The position numbers and the translations under genes are program-made. From positions 34,542,676 through 34,606,675 of the forward strand of contig OU862915.1 in the NCBI GenBank assembly GCA_917880885.1: a stretch of DNA of 64,000 nt. Direction: 5' to 3'. Each line of letters begins with the position of its first letter. Position 1 is the stretch's first letter. Source of the DNA: Limnephilus marmoratus (Eukaryota > Arthropoda > Insecta > Trichoptera > Limnephilidae). Of this stretch, positions 1 to 10,430 are shown piece by piece. The notes beneath the pieces are model-generated. The model had not been told where the DNA came from and searched no databases. It worked only from the letters and a program-made list of their open reading frames with translations.

Positions 1-283
1 ATATACCTCTTTATTGGTTATTTTTTATCATATTGCAAAAACAAAAATTGTTCTAAAATCTAGATAAAATAATCTTTCTGATGTGTATATTAGAAATTAA
101 TAATTTTATTTCTAAATATTTAAATATTAATATTATTCCCATATATTGTAAATACACCTCTATATTGATAATTTTTTAGCACTTTGCAGTAACAAAAATT
201 GTTATAAAATCTAGATAAAATAATCTTTCCAACGTGTATATTAGAAATTAATAATTTTATTTCTAAATATTTAATTTTTGATA
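1..283. repeat. AT-rich tandem duplication, period about 151 bp
   Basis: Two imperfect copies lie head to tail: the first from base 1 and the second from about 152, sharing long near-identical blocks (the tract with TCTAGATAAAATAATCTTTC and the following TTAGAAATTAATAATTTTAT are in both). The second copy runs out near 283 where another repeat begins. It may be the end of a longer satellite array that continues to the left of the window. Confidence 0.7.
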
Positions 284-284
284 T

Positions 285-620
285 TGAAAATTTAAAGCGA
301 CTGAAACGCGGTAGGGATTGTAAATACGCTGCCGGGGTACATGGGGTGAGATTTGTCTAGGCCTTGGCGGCGGACACGTATGCCCACCGACTGCGTGGTG
401 GACCTAACCGGGAGTGACTGGTTGAGGGAGACCCAACCCAGACTTCTCCAGTCGAATCCGTTCGAAACATCGCTTTGCACCGCAGTGGGACAGTGGATCT
501 TTTTTCTTTCCAGAGTTTCCTCTCCTTCCTCTCCCCAAGAAAACTTTCCACACAGCATCTACAACGATGACATGGGTTCTGAGTTTTTTTTTCTCAGGGC
601 GTCTTGTGTGTTAATTTAAA
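285..620 (+). repeat. Dispersed repeat family R, copy 1
   Basis: Family R is defined by comparing at least nine copies inside this window. A full unit has a 5' block (GCCGCCCCGGGAACC, then ATAACCAACACCTCTGCCAT), a middle block (TTAGCAGGGGTGTCCGGGTTC, the G-rich GGTCTTGGCGGCGGA, then TTGCACCGCAGTGG), a pyrimidine-rich block (CCTTTTCCTTCCCAGAA) and a 3' terminal hairpin after ATGACATAGG. This copy starts in the middle block and keeps the terminal hairpin as GGTTCTGAG, a T run, and CTCAGGGC. It has no coding capacity. It resembles a SINE or the 3' tail of a LINE; the class is inferred. Confidence 0.65.
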
Positions 621-1071
621 AAAACTTTATACCTTCGTTACACCTAACATAATATTATGGATACTTTGAGATCAGATTCGGAAAGCACCATTAAGCTCTC
701 ATTATTATTATAACAGGGACGATACAAACCTGTTTACGAGCCTAATTCGAATAATTACTGTTAAATAGAGAACTTCCATCGCATTACTTTAATGAATCGA
801 ATTCAAATGGATGTTCGCTTTATTCCTGAATAGAGCCTGGAATGAGATTTACCGGGTTCGTGGAATTAAGTCAATCACATTGAAATAATTTCGTTAACAA
901 CCTGTCAATACGGCTTTCCGTTGTCATTATCAGACCTTAAAGTTATTAATAAAATAAGAATTCGGTGAGTTTGTAAAACTGTTTGAGGAATGAGGCTTTT
1001 GAGTCAGAAATATATGTTGTAGATGTGTTGGAACCGTTTCTGTTTTGGTTATAATGTTGTATTATACTTAA
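621..1071. other. No recognisable feature
   Basis: AT-rich sequence without a supportable ORF, tRNA or clear repeat. Confidence 0.5.
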
Positions 1072-1462
1072 GGGAACATACCCATACTACGTGACCCACT
1101 TTTAGCATTTTTTAACCCCCCCTCCCCCTTCGGTGACCACGTGTAGTATATTCCAAGACCCCCCCTCCTCCCTACAGTTTTCACATAGTAATTCATAAAT
1201 ATGGTTTTGAATCATTCTTGCTAACAAAAAGTTAAAAAAATAATATTTGGCTTATATTTTATATTTAGACAAGGAATCCTTTTGAAGAATTTAAAAAGCG
1301 CCAAACACTGCGCGCCATATTTGAATGTAGCTCGAAAAAACGCGAGATTTCTAGATTGACTACGTGATAAAAACCTAAGCCCCCCCCCCCATTGTGAACA
1401 AGCAGTGGTATTTTGAAGATCCCCCCCCCCATGAACGGGTCATGTAATATGGGTACGTTCCC
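1072..1462. mobile_element. Harbinger-like MITE with poly-C tracts, copy 1
   Basis: The ends are inverted repeats of GGGAACGTACCCATACTACG (GGGAACATACCC at the left) and both flanks are TAA (1069-1071 and 1463-1465), which fits the 3-bp TWA target duplication of PIF/Harbinger elements. The interior has four runs of C and no transposase. Two more copies are at 20411-20569 and 44107-44373, in which the same tracts have different lengths. Superfamily assignment rests only on target size. Confidence 0.75.
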
Positions 1463-1849
1463 TAACTTGCTCACAAGAAAAAACAATTAAAAACTGAGCT
1501 TAGAGTTGACATTGGTATCTAAAAACGTTACAAAATCAAAAAAGCGACGAAGGAGCAAAATCTTTCCGAATACATATATAAAAAAACCATATAAACATAA
1601 ACAATAACTCTTCTTTAATTAGATGATTGTTTTATACGGTAAAAGTATTGAACCTCGTAAACAATACGTTTTTTAATACTGTGCGCGATTTACGAAATCC
1701 ATTTTTTGAAACCCATTGGATACGCGCCATAAAATATATTTAAATACATTTTGGCATTAGTCTCATTTAAATTAATAATTTATGCTATGGGACCATGGGG
1801 GCGCCATCTATGGTGGTTGTATTATATTAAATTTACCTATGTGACATTG
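1463..1849. other. No recognisable feature
   Basis: AT-rich, no supportable gene or repeat. Confidence 0.5.
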
Positions 1850-2735
1850 AAATTCAGTGAAAAAATTCAGTGAAATTCAATCTCATTGGGCAGATGAGAA
1901 TAAACTTTTCTTTAATGTAAAAAAATGTGTCACCATGACCTATACGCGTTCCAAAAACCCGATTAAATTTGATTATAAATTAAATAATGAAATATTGTCA
2001 TCTGTAAAATTCATCAAGGACCTCGGGGTTACATTCGATCCCAAACTTACTTTTTCAGATCATATAGTGGAGTTGACATCATCGTGTTACAAACTTCTTG
2101 GATTTGTGATAAGAATAAGTAAACAATTTTCCAAGCCCGAAGCAATGACATCGATGTTTAACTGCATTATACGATCAAAATTAGAATACGCTTCTGCTGT
2201 TTGGGTCCCATACCAGCAAAAATACATAGATTTATTAGAACAAATCCAAAAAAAGTTTCTAAGGTATCATTATATGAGAATGCATGGTGAATACCCGCGA
2301 TTTATGCATCATCTAGATTTGCTATCTGAAACGCGCTTCGAAAGTCTCCATTCTAGAAGGAATGAGACCCTAACAGTCACAGCTTTCAAAATTATAAACT
2401 ATTACATTGACAGCCCATACCTCTTAGAATGCTATAAATTGTTCGTACCGAACAACTACTGCCAGGGTCGCCACCATGACTTGCTCTATATCCCTCATGG
2501 CAGAACAGACGTTGTGGCCCAACATAGCATGACAAGAGGTATGGTGCTGCTAAATGATATTTCTAGGTCTCTTGACATTTTCAACATTAGTCTTGAAGGT
2601 TTCAAGAATAATTTTAAGCAAGGACTCTAAAATATGTATTTTTGTAATTTTGTAATTTCTTTTCTCATGTATATATTATGTGTATTGTAATAGGATTAAA
2701 TCAATCTGTAATGCACAAAAAAAAAAAAAAATTCA
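1850..2735 (+). mobile_element. 5'-truncated non-LTR retrotransposon, family A, copy 1
   Basis: A LINE remnant that keeps the C-terminal part of the reverse transcriptase ORF, a short AT-rich 3' UTR and a poly-A tail ending near 2730. The left edge is placed where similarity to the second copy (about 60300-61460) starts. Truncation at the 5' end and the A tail are typical of target-primed reverse transcription. I found no clear target-site duplication. Confidence 0.8.
1857..2630 (+). pseudogene. RT C-terminal domain of family A LINE (partial)
   Basis: 257-aa open frame, collinear with the C-terminal two thirds of the 360-aa ORF at 60300-61382. Shared blocks include KKCVTMTYTRS, FDPKLTFSDHI, YKLLGF, IRSKLEYAS, LEQIQKKFLRY, YPRFMHH and AQHSMTRGMVLLN. 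These lie after the catalytic F/YADD box, which is missing here, so this copy cannot make an active enzyme. The first Met is just the first in the retained fragment. The frame has no stop, so the copy is not very old. Class: jockey/CR1-like LINE RT by overall character; the exact clade is not determined. Confidence 0.8.
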
Positions 2736-3265
2736 TGCATTTTATTACCTCTGTGGGGCAGGCAATTACTTTCGACGTGAGGGTTGTTTAAAGCCAAGAG
2801 ATGTCAGTCCTAATCAAAATCAACCCATAATTGAAGTATTGTTGTGAAGTTTTGGCACATACGATTAATGTGCAAAATTCATATTCATTGATGGAACTTC
2901 CTTCCTTTGATAAACATCTGTTGAGATTATGCAATGCCGCCTTGGCAAATTCAATATTTGAAAGAAACTAGTGTCGTTTGTCCTTACATCGTGTGGAGAG
3001 CTGCATTCTCTGAGTAAGTATTGTTTTGTTTTCACTGAGGATTTTGGAATTGCTGTATAATCTGGTTTGTGTCACATAAGGAAGAGTATTCCCTCGTGTC
3101 TGGGGCTATTTACACGCCCCTACACTCATGAACAATCCCATGGTTTTTCAGAGTTATGGTTTTTTCGAATTGTCGAAAAGCCTGTAAAAAAGTAAACAAA
3201 AATTATTTCACGAATGAAGAAAAAATATATGAAAAAACATTGCAGGATTTGTTAAAATGAAAATT
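2736..3265. other. No recognisable feature
   Basis: AT-rich sequence after the LINE tail; no supportable gene. Confidence 0.45.
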
Positions 3266-3269
3266 GTTT

Positions 3270-3475
3270 TTACATTATCTCCGTACAGGAGACGCTGAGA
3301 AAAAAAAATCCCTTATATGTCATCTTTGGGGATGCTTTGTAGAGGGTATATTTAGGGAAAGGAAGGAGAGGAGATTCTGGGAAGGAAAAGGGAATGAGGG
3401 GTGGGTAGAAATATGGGAGCCAATGTGTTCAGGGGAGACGACCGTATGAATCCATTTATCTCACTGCAGTGCAAG
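3270..3475 (-). repeat. Family R, copy 2 (3' half)
   Basis: Reverse-strand copy: reading on the minus strand it has the CTGCAGTG-type block, the CCTTTTCCTTCCCAGAA block, CCTTCCTTTCCCTAAA, GATGACATA and a decayed terminal hairpin near 3295. The apparent 61-aa ORF here is not a gene. Confidence 0.65.
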
Positions 3476-3847
3476 GCTTTGGCTACTTTATGGAATTCGT
3501 TAATTAGCTCCAATTTCGAAATTGACATTTAAATTCAAAGCAAATCTGAATTCAACGATCCAGAGTTACAAAGACTGACAGAAAGACCCACAACTAAAAT
3601 CAGCATTTTTGATAATTTTTATTGCCTTTCAAATTAATTTAATAAAATAAATTGCCTTAATAGGCCTCGCACGTCACATCATACGTATGTCAGGTAGTGT
3701 TATAAAAACAAGCTTATGGGTCTGAGTGGTTATACAGAATCGCACGGGATATCAAAAGTACTTTACAACTTGTGATAACTTCGGTGTGCTGCAGCCGAGG
3801 ATTGTAATAATACTAACATTTATGTATGCACACACATGTATCGGAAC

Positions 3848-4611
3848 CAGTGGCGTAACTAAGGGAGGGGGTGGGGGTAGATTGGGCGGTGTGATTGATG
3901 TGAACTCGTGAAGGGAATTATTACCTATTGGTTGTTATTCTGTTAGTGTTACTGTTAAAAAACAAGGTCAGTGGAATAAATAATAAAAAAAACAAATTGG
4001 GGTGGGGGGGAGAACTCGAGAATTATTACCTACCTATTGGTTGTTGAAAAACTTATTATTCTATTAGTGTTAGTGTTAGTGTTAGTGTTAGTGTTAGTGT
4101 TAGTGTTAGTGTTAGTGTTAGTGTTAGTGTTAGTGTTAGTGTTAGTGTTAGTGTTAGTGTTAGTGTTAGTGTTAGTGTTAGTGTTAGTGTTAGTGTTAGT
4201 GTTAGTGTTAGTGTTAGTGTTAGTGTTAGTGTTAGTGTTAGTGTTAGTGTTAGTGTTAGTGTTAGTGTTAGTGTTAGTGTTAGTGTTAGTGTTAGTGTTA
4301 GTGTTAGTGTTAGTGTTAGTGTTAGTGTTAGTGTTAGTGTTAGTGTTAGTGTTAGTGTTAGTGTTAGTGTTAGTGTTAGTGTTAGTGTTAGTGTTAGTGT
4401 TAGTGTTAGTGTTAGTGTTAGTGTTAGTGTTAGTGTTAGTGTTAGTGTTAGTGTTGGTGTTGGTGTTGGTGTTAGTGTTAGTGATAGTGTTAGTGTTAGT
4501 GTTAATGTTAGTGTTATAAAAACAAGGTACGTAGATTGGATAGTTACTTTTTTAAGAGGGGTGACACCACGTTATCCGCCCCGGGTGCCACCAATGCTAT
4601 CTACGCCACTG
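3848..4611. mobile_element. hAT-like MITE with hexanucleotide array
   Basis: The ends are the inverted repeat CAGTGGCGTA / TACGCCACTG and the element is flanked by a perfect 8-bp direct repeat ATCGGAAC (3840-3847 and 4612-4619), the target size of hAT transposons. The interior is non-coding: a G-rich start, a duplicated segment (about 3905-3985 and 4012-4530) and a long TTAGTG array. Transposition would need a hAT transposase from elsewhere. Confidence 0.85.
4063..4515 (+). repeat. TTAGTG hexanucleotide microsatellite, about 75 units
   Basis: Near-perfect head-to-tail GTTAGT/TTAGTG units for about 450 bp; variants (GTTGGT three times, GTGATA, GTTAAT) are confined to the last 60 bp. Translating it gives a 160-aa Val-Leu repeat that is an artefact. 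The unit differs from the arthropod telomere repeat TTAGG, and the array sits between the inverted ends of a MITE, so it is not telomeric. Confidence 0.95.
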
Positions 4612-4619
4612 ATCGGAAC

Positions 4620-5002
4620 CCAATTTTAACGTCGGATTATCAGAGAGAATGGTACAATGTACTTGCAATCGTTTTAGTCTATTCTAATTTCGATTTGCGG
4701 GGGTTCTTAACAAATCACCGTAGCAAGTCCGGGCACCAAATCCATCTACTATGTAGGTATAGTACATATTAGAGTCGGTAGGCAGGCACACATGGAGATA
4801 ATTGCTTTTCCACACGGTACATTAAACTCTCATCATTCTGAGTGAACTGTTCATCTTTATCACCGTTGATGAATGAATGAATACGAAATAAATTTCAAAT
4901 CTACGTTTTTTTTAATTCGTTGGTTTATAGGAGTGTTGAATGAATTTATAGTAAGTGTTCGTAAAATGCCAAGATTAAGAGGTTCAGTGTGTGGAATATT
5001 TA
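4620..5002. other. No recognisable feature
   Basis: No supportable gene or repeat between the MITE and the next R copy. Confidence 0.45.
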
Positions 5003-5225
5003 CTCCCGCCGCCCCGGGAACCTTTATTGGATAACCAACACCTCTACCATAGGTCACCCCACGTGGTTTGGGACTTAGCAGGGGTGCCCGGGTTCATGGG
5101 GTGGGGTATGTCTAGGTCTTGGAGGCGGATGACCAGGACACACTGAAGCCCAGATTCCTACCCATCCCTTAAACCCTTTTCCTTCCCAGAACTGTCCTGG
5201 GTGACCAGGGCCAGCCGCTTCCTTA
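5003..5225 (+). repeat. Family R, copy 3 (5' half)
   Basis: Begins with the GCCGCCCCGGGAACC block and ATAACCAACACCTCT, continues through GCAGGGGTGCCCGGGTTC and CTTGGAGGCGGA, then skips to the pyrimidine block (CCCTTTTCCTTCCCAGAA) and ends without the hairpin. It supplies the 5' end of the family consensus. Confidence 0.7.
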
Positions 5226-5790
5226 AATTGAATAAAATAAAGGAAACTCAAGGCCAATTAAGAAAAGTTGCGAAAATTGCTCTCAGTCAACCCTATTCAT
5301 TCAATAAAACAAAAAATTTCAAAACGTTTGGGGATGCCATAGTCCAACACGATCCAATGTAAAATTGTATATTATGTAATTGTTCAATTTTATCTTTATC
5401 TCTAGTGACTTAGTAAAATAAGAAACCACGGTAAATATACAAAATAAACATTAAATTAATTCATGAACAAATTTTAAACAACTGAAATAATAGTATCTTT
5501 TATTAAACATGCGACCAAATACATTTAAAATTCATGAATATTTTAAAAATTACAAATCAATTTTTTATTCATTAACTATCGAGATTGGAGTGAACGCTTT
5601 AACCACCGTTATTACAATCCTTTGGTTTAAAGGCTTTGCGTTTTAAATCGAATGATGCACGCGGCCATTAAACCGTGATCAATTAAAAACACAACCTTTC
5701 TGATGTAATTAGGACCAGATCAATCGCAATACCACCACTGGCACCGTGGTCGGTCACGGAAGCGGATATGCTTTGCCTCAACAAAATGGC
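5226..5790. other. No recognisable feature
   Basis: AT-rich, no supportable gene or repeat up to the promoter-like patch at about 5.79 kb. Confidence 0.45.
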
Positions 5791-5841
5791 GTGACCAGCG
5801 GAAGTTACAAAACAATGGCGGATGCTCTATTTCCGGTAAGG
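5788..5841 (+). promoter_or_regulatory. Promoter-like patch with possible first coding exon
   Basis: A short GC-richer patch with an ETS-type core (GCGGAAGT at 5798-5805) and two ATGGCG motifs in YY1/Pho-like context. From the second (ATG at 5815, A at -3 and G at +4) seven codons (MADALFP) run to 5835 and are followed at once by GTAAGG, a good splice-donor match. This could be the first exon of a host gene with a long intron, or chance. There is no transcript evidence in sequence alone. Confidence 0.2.
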
Positions 5842-5939
5842 TAACGTACTTTATCGTTGTTTGAACGTCGATAAAGCTTTGAATGAAAATTGGAATTTTG
5901 TAAATGCATTGAAATGTAATAAACTAGATAAAGCTTTTT

Positions 5940-6290
5940 ACAAAACAGGCAGCCCCGGGTCTAAGACTTTTTCAAACCGGGGCAGAAACTTGATCCTATC
6001 CTATATTGGCGCCCCTATCAAACCGCTCGGATTTATTCTGCTCAGCTCGTGAAGCCCCTAGTTCTAGATGGGACGGAGATTCCCCTAACAGAGACATCAC
6101 ATGCACTACGCACGCGCTCAAAATCGTCTTCGGATACATTCATAGATCAACTTAGGATATGTTCAAAAACCAACTGGCTTTTTTCAATCAAACATAAATT
6201 ATCATTTTGGCGCCCCCTAAAACTGTCGCCCGGGGCAGGCGCCCCGGTTTACGCCCCCCTCCCTAGATCCGGAGCTGAAATCAGGTAAAA
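5940..6290. repeat. GC-rich mobile-element remnant
   Basis: The flanks carry GC-rich blocks (GCAGCCCCGGGTCTAAGAC at the left; GCCCGGGGCAGGCGCCCCGG and CCCTAGATCCGG at the right) around ordinary sequence, unlike the surroundings. The right part resembles the ends of short DNA transposons, but I could not match both ends or a target duplication. No protein is encoded. Confidence 0.35.
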
Positions 6291-6955
6291 ACCATTTATT
6301 ACCACAACACGCTTTAAGGATATCATTTCAACAGCATTTAGTCTACTTTATTCTTTCTCTGCACGTTCAATTATATCAGAGTTGGTATCAGCATACCGTT
6401 GTGGGTTGTTAGCCATAAAGTTTATGGAAAAAACCGTAAATGACCGTTTTATAAGTGTCAGAGAATTCAATTGAAGTTCTGTTATTATTTCATCATGGGC
6501 AGGTTGTCTCACAGTACTCTGAAAATAATTGGAATTGAATACGACTTTCACAAAACTTGAACATTAATTTTGAAATCTGATGAATTGATCAAATTCTACG
6601 AAACATCGAGTCCTAAGAAAGGTTGGAAAGGTTGGAAAGGTTGTTGATTGTTTCACAGGAATTGAATAATAACTGAACTTGAATAGAACTCTCACAGAAC
6701 TTGAACTTCTTGATTTGTATAAGTTTTGAGAAACGTCCCTTCCTTTAGAAAGGTTCTGATAAGTGGAGTGGATGGATGAAAAAAGTAATGTAAGAAGAAT
6801 ACGACACTCTTTCAAATGATATGAATTCCTACGCTTAAATTGTCAGAACGATTTTCAATGACCTGGAATTTCTATACAATTTTTTTTTTAATGATGGTTT
6901 TGATAGTCCAGAATTGATTACTTTGGTAAGTCTTCGGATTCCACTACTTGGATAC
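6291..6955. other. AT-rich, partial MITE remnants
   Basis: Contains scattered pieces related to the ACGGGTTGTTT element at 62011 (for example ACTTGAATAGAACTCTCACAGAACTTG at about 6670-6710, and GATGAATTGATCAAAT at about 6578), too decayed to delimit. No gene. Confidence 0.4.
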
Positions 6956-6959
6956 TTGA

Positions 6960-7195
6960 TATACGGCAGACACGGAGCGAAGAAATGACCGTGGAAGGCA
7001 AGGCGGAATGGAGCAAATAAATCGGAGACGTCCGAAGAAGACATGACAGATATGAAATAATGCAGTTGGGGACGTCCGAGAAAGACCTGGCACAATCAAC
7101 TGAATCCAATATCGAGTATCATTTAGAGTAGATAAATGGAGCAAAGAAGTCGGGGACGACCGAGGAAGACATACCAGACACGAATTAATGTTTGG
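6960..7195 (+). pseudogene. Decayed C-terminal fragments of an RTE-like LINE
   Basis: Two degraded repeats of GGAGCAAA-GAAGTCGGGGACG followed by GAGGAAGACA encode the Gly-Arg-Pro-Arg-Lys-Thr type motif that ends many RTE-like ORFs. Stops and frameshifts break every frame. Identification is by motif character only. Confidence 0.3.
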
Positions 7196-7320
7196 TAATA
7201 ACCAGCGCAGACCCGTAAAAAATCAAAGGATAGTTTAAATTCTCGACAAATCAGATTCAATTTTGAAAATTGCAATTTAAAATAGTTTTCTGTTAAAAAT
7301 ATTACATTACAGGTATTTGG

Positions 7321-7739
7321 ACGACCTCCGTAGTCCAGTGGCTAAGACTCTTGACTCACATTCCGGAGGTCGCGGGTTCGAACCCGGCATGCGCAAATAA
7401 ATTTTATTTGATTAATTTGTGTTATTTCACAATTAATTCATTTAAAATAATATATAGTATATTTGCGGCATGTTCCAGAGTGGAAGATACTATTAGTATC
7501 GCCCTGGTGTAAGACCACCATTCAGAATTGAAACGTTGCTTGAAAATGGCTTTAGCCGTGTTTAGTGACCAGATCTGAATAGCCAGGTACTTCCCAACCT
7601 TCCTCTTCCCCACCTCCTTCCCCTCCCCACTACCTTCAGCCTCACAACATACCCCAATTGGGGATGCCATAGTCTCACTGGCTCCAGATGGGAGCAGTTG
7701 AGATTCTTGTGCGGTATTCACTGTAAAAAAAAAAAAAAA
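7321..7739 (+). mobile_element. tRNA-derived SINE, copy 1 (full length)
   Basis: The 5' head (7322-7392) is tRNA-like with an internal pol III promoter: an A-box-like TAGTCCAGTGGCTAAG and a perfect B box GGTTCGAACCC. A unique body of about 330 bp follows (shared blocks GCATGTTCCAGAGTGGAAGA, CAGATCTGAATAGCCAGG and CCCCAATTGGGGATGCCAT) and the copy ends in a poly-A run at 7724-7739. Seven further copies or pieces lie in the window, several almost identical, so the family was active recently. ORFs read through its minus strand are not genes. Confidence 0.85.
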
Positions 7740-8575
7740 TTATTGCCCATCTGAATTCTTCATCCGATCAGTTCCAATTTTCAAAATGACTTAAATTTGA
7801 AGCAAATTTGAGTTCATTATAGCCGATCGACAAGACAACCGAGTTTTTTATTTTTAATGATGATTAATTGGCCATTTTAGAAAGTAAAATAAATTGTTTA
7901 GGGAAAATCTAGGTTGTTCTACCTCAGTGGCAGTATCGCGAGGAAATTTTAAATGAAATAGGCCGCATTTTGTTTCCTTTGAAGGGATGAAACGTTCCAA
8001 CAAATGAAAAGAATTTAATTGTAAAAGAAGTACTAATTGACCGACGACCTTTGAGCGATATAGAATTTTGTAATGAACACCCTTTAATTCAAATAAAATT
8101 TAATTAAAGCCCAAATTAAAAATGTACGAGTCAAAAAATAAAATTTTTACCGAAATAAAAATACTTGGTGACATATTTCGTCGCCGTAGATGCCAAGAGA
8201 GTCAAGCCACAAAACCACAAAGCTGAGAAAACGGCCCTCAAAGATTTTTGGTCGCAAAAAAATGTAATTTTTTTGTCATAACTTTTTTGTTTTTATAGTT
8301 AGAAGGGTGAAACTTTTGAAATAGATATTTTGTGATGTTATCTTTATACCATTTGGATTGAACAAATGTAAAAAGCAGTATTTTAAAAGTTATGTGGGTT
8401 AAATCTATTGACCACTGAATTTTGAAATAAACGGATGGTACATTATGTAGTAGTCAAAAGAGTTAAGCCTCTTACGCCTGAGAATTTGTAGACAAAGTAC
8501 TAACATTTTGTGGGCTGATACTCTAAACTCTAAAGTAAAGTCTATTAACTATCTAACCACCGCACTGTTTCCCTA
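7740..8575. other. No recognisable feature
   Basis: AT-rich, no supportable ORF or repeat. Confidence 0.45.
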
Positions 8576-8579
8576 ATGG

Positions 8580-8870
8580 TTGAGCTGAGAGGATGGATCG
8601 CCAAACAGATCTTTGCACTGCTTGCGTCATTCACATTCATACATAACCCTTAGGTTATTCTGACTCATGACATGGAACGACACCAGTATTTGATTTACTT
8701 AATCATGCCATGTCTTTTTCGGGCGTCCTCGACTTTTACCATTAACATTTGTTTCACATAATATTCTCCTATCTACATGTCATTGTTCATCCACTCTACA
8801 TGCTTCGTTAATCCGATCACATGCTCAAACCATCTAAGCATCCTTTGATCCTTTTCTTAATCTTTTGCAC
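8580..8870 (-). pseudogene. RTE-like LINE C-terminus, decayed
   Basis: On the minus strand the stretch near 8800-8870 reads like the RMLRWFEHV-type C-terminal motif of RTE-like ORF2 proteins, and 8580-8650 is homologous to the tails at 19055-19210 and 20690-20840 (GTATGAATGTGAATGA, then TTTGGCGATCCATCCTCTC). Several stops. Non-functional. Confidence 0.4.
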
Positions 8871-9340
8871 TACGCTTGCATTATTTGCGAATTTCCACAC
8901 AGTAATTATATTTTATTTTAATTCAGTTTATTTTATTTTGATTTAACTTTATATTTCATTTTCTTTTTTATATTGGAGGCACCGCTAAATAATAGCTGCG
9001 TTCCAGGAGAAATCCTGAATTGTAGCTGAGCAGTGAGTGACCTTTTCAATAGAATCAATGTGTGATGTCTACTTTGTGCGACTGTTGAATCTGAAAAACT
9101 CCAGATTCAACAAATTGTGTGGTAATTATTTATTAATGTGGGTGTGCTTCAATCTTGCCAGTATGGTAGTATTCTACGCTTGTTTATACCGCTCACTGAA
9201 CCTTAGCAAATCAGACATGTCCGAGCAAACCAAAAATTTAAGTAATACTATTGATGACCTCTTGCCCCACTACCTTACCGCAGAATTTGTGGTCCTGGAT
9301 CAATGTTCATAACGAACCTGGTTGAAATTCTCAGGATCAA
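8871..9340. other. No recognisable feature
   Basis: AT-rich; the 91-aa frame at 9037-9312 has no recognisable domain and no supporting context. Confidence 0.4.
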
Positions 9341-9344
9341 GAGA

Positions 9345-10160
9345 CTCTGCTGGAAGAATGGCAGAATCCTTTGCCCTTTGCCACGAATTGGAGAAAAAGG
9401 TTTAGGAGGAGCCTACACAGGTTCTAGATGTCCAGATTCACCGCTCCAATCTGCTAGACCAAATTTTGACCACTCAAGACTGAAGTCACAGCGCCTTTAG
9501 GATCGTCTGACCATTGCCTGGTGAAGACGTCAATCCCCGTTAACTTCAGACCGCCAAACGAAAGGCTGATGAGAAAAGTGTGGCACTATAGGTCAGCAGA
9601 TGGTTCGGTCAGCGAACACATAATGCTTTTCCGTGGTCATCTGTACGTTTTCGGACCCCTCAAGATGTGCCCAGAAAATTGTTGAAGTCATCACATCTGC
9701 GCTGAACGGATTCATCGAATCCACTGTTAAAGAAAAAGGTGCGGGTTTAAAGCCATGGTTCAGTCGACAATGCTGTAAAGCAGTGCAATGAAAAAACGCA
9801 GCTTACCGAGCCAACAACACGTCTCGAACAACCAAAGACAAAACAGCATTGCACAAAATGGCAAAAAAAACCAAGAAAATCATAAATAGGTCAAAATTGA
9901 GCACGACCTTCAGATCATCCAAAACCTGGCTGGTGCCCGCAAGGCAGCAGAGCAAGCATTCTGGTCGCTTACGGGCTTAACAGGTCGCAATTTCTGCAAA
10001 TCCAGTCTGCCACCTCTTATCAGACCTGACGGCTCACTAGCAAACACCGCCACTGAAAAGGCTAACCTATTAGGAAAAATGTTTGCGAAAAACTCAACCC
10101 TCGATGACCAAGGTGCTGTACCGACGTCGGTTCCTCACTGCGGTTTTCATATGAAATAGC
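9345..10160 (+). pseudogene. CR1/Jockey-type LINE: endonuclease end to RT linker, decayed
   Basis: Read across frames, the stretch gives the end of an apurinic-type endonuclease (APLGSSDHCLV-like, the conserved SDH box of LINE endonucleases, near 9480-9525), then the linker (VWHYRSADGS, KPWFSRQCC-like) and the start of the pre-RT region (FWSLTGLTG, SSLPPLIRPDGS, EKANLLGKMFAKNSTLDD). Multiple frameshifts and stops separate the pieces, and the RT domain proper is missing. An R-family 3' end follows directly, so this may be one internally deleted element. Confidence 0.6.
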
Positions 10161-10189
10161 CGAGGATCCGGCATCGGGAAGTACTTTAC

Positions 10190-10395
10190 AGCTATGAAAC
10201 GATTTGCCGACTTTTGTGCTTCCTCCTTCCTACAACATGGGTCTCTTCAAGACCAATGTTCATTCCTTCCTCTCCTCAAAAAGAGCCTCCACACAACATC
10301 TCAGATGACATAACATTTTATTTTTTTTTAACTCTACAAGGAGGCCCTGGGGAAAATAATTTCCCTCCGGGCCTGCTGTGTGGAGTTAAATAAAA
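10190..10395 (+). repeat. Family R, copy 4 (3' end)
   Basis: Contains CAACATGGGTCTCTTCAAGA, CATTCCTTCCTCTCCTC, CCTCCACACAACATC, GATGACATA and the terminal hairpin GGCCCTGGGGAAAATAATTT with CCCTCCGGGCC, ending TGTGTGGAGTTAA. The block upstream of the pyrimidine tract is also present, inverted, at 61620-61690. Confidence 0.65.
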
Positions 10396-10430
10396 ACATA
10401 AAATGATAAAAGAAAAAAATTAAAATAACA

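Noticed and set aside
4063..4515. Interstitial telomere repeat
   Set aside because: Unit is TTAGTG, not TTAGG, and the array is inside a MITE with an 8-bp target duplication.
4037..4519. 160-aa Val-Leu repeat ORF
   Set aside because: It is the translation of the TTAGTG hexamer array.
7322..7392. Functional tRNA gene
   Set aside because: Has A and B boxes but a poor T stem and no acceptor pairing, and it is the head of a repeated SINE.
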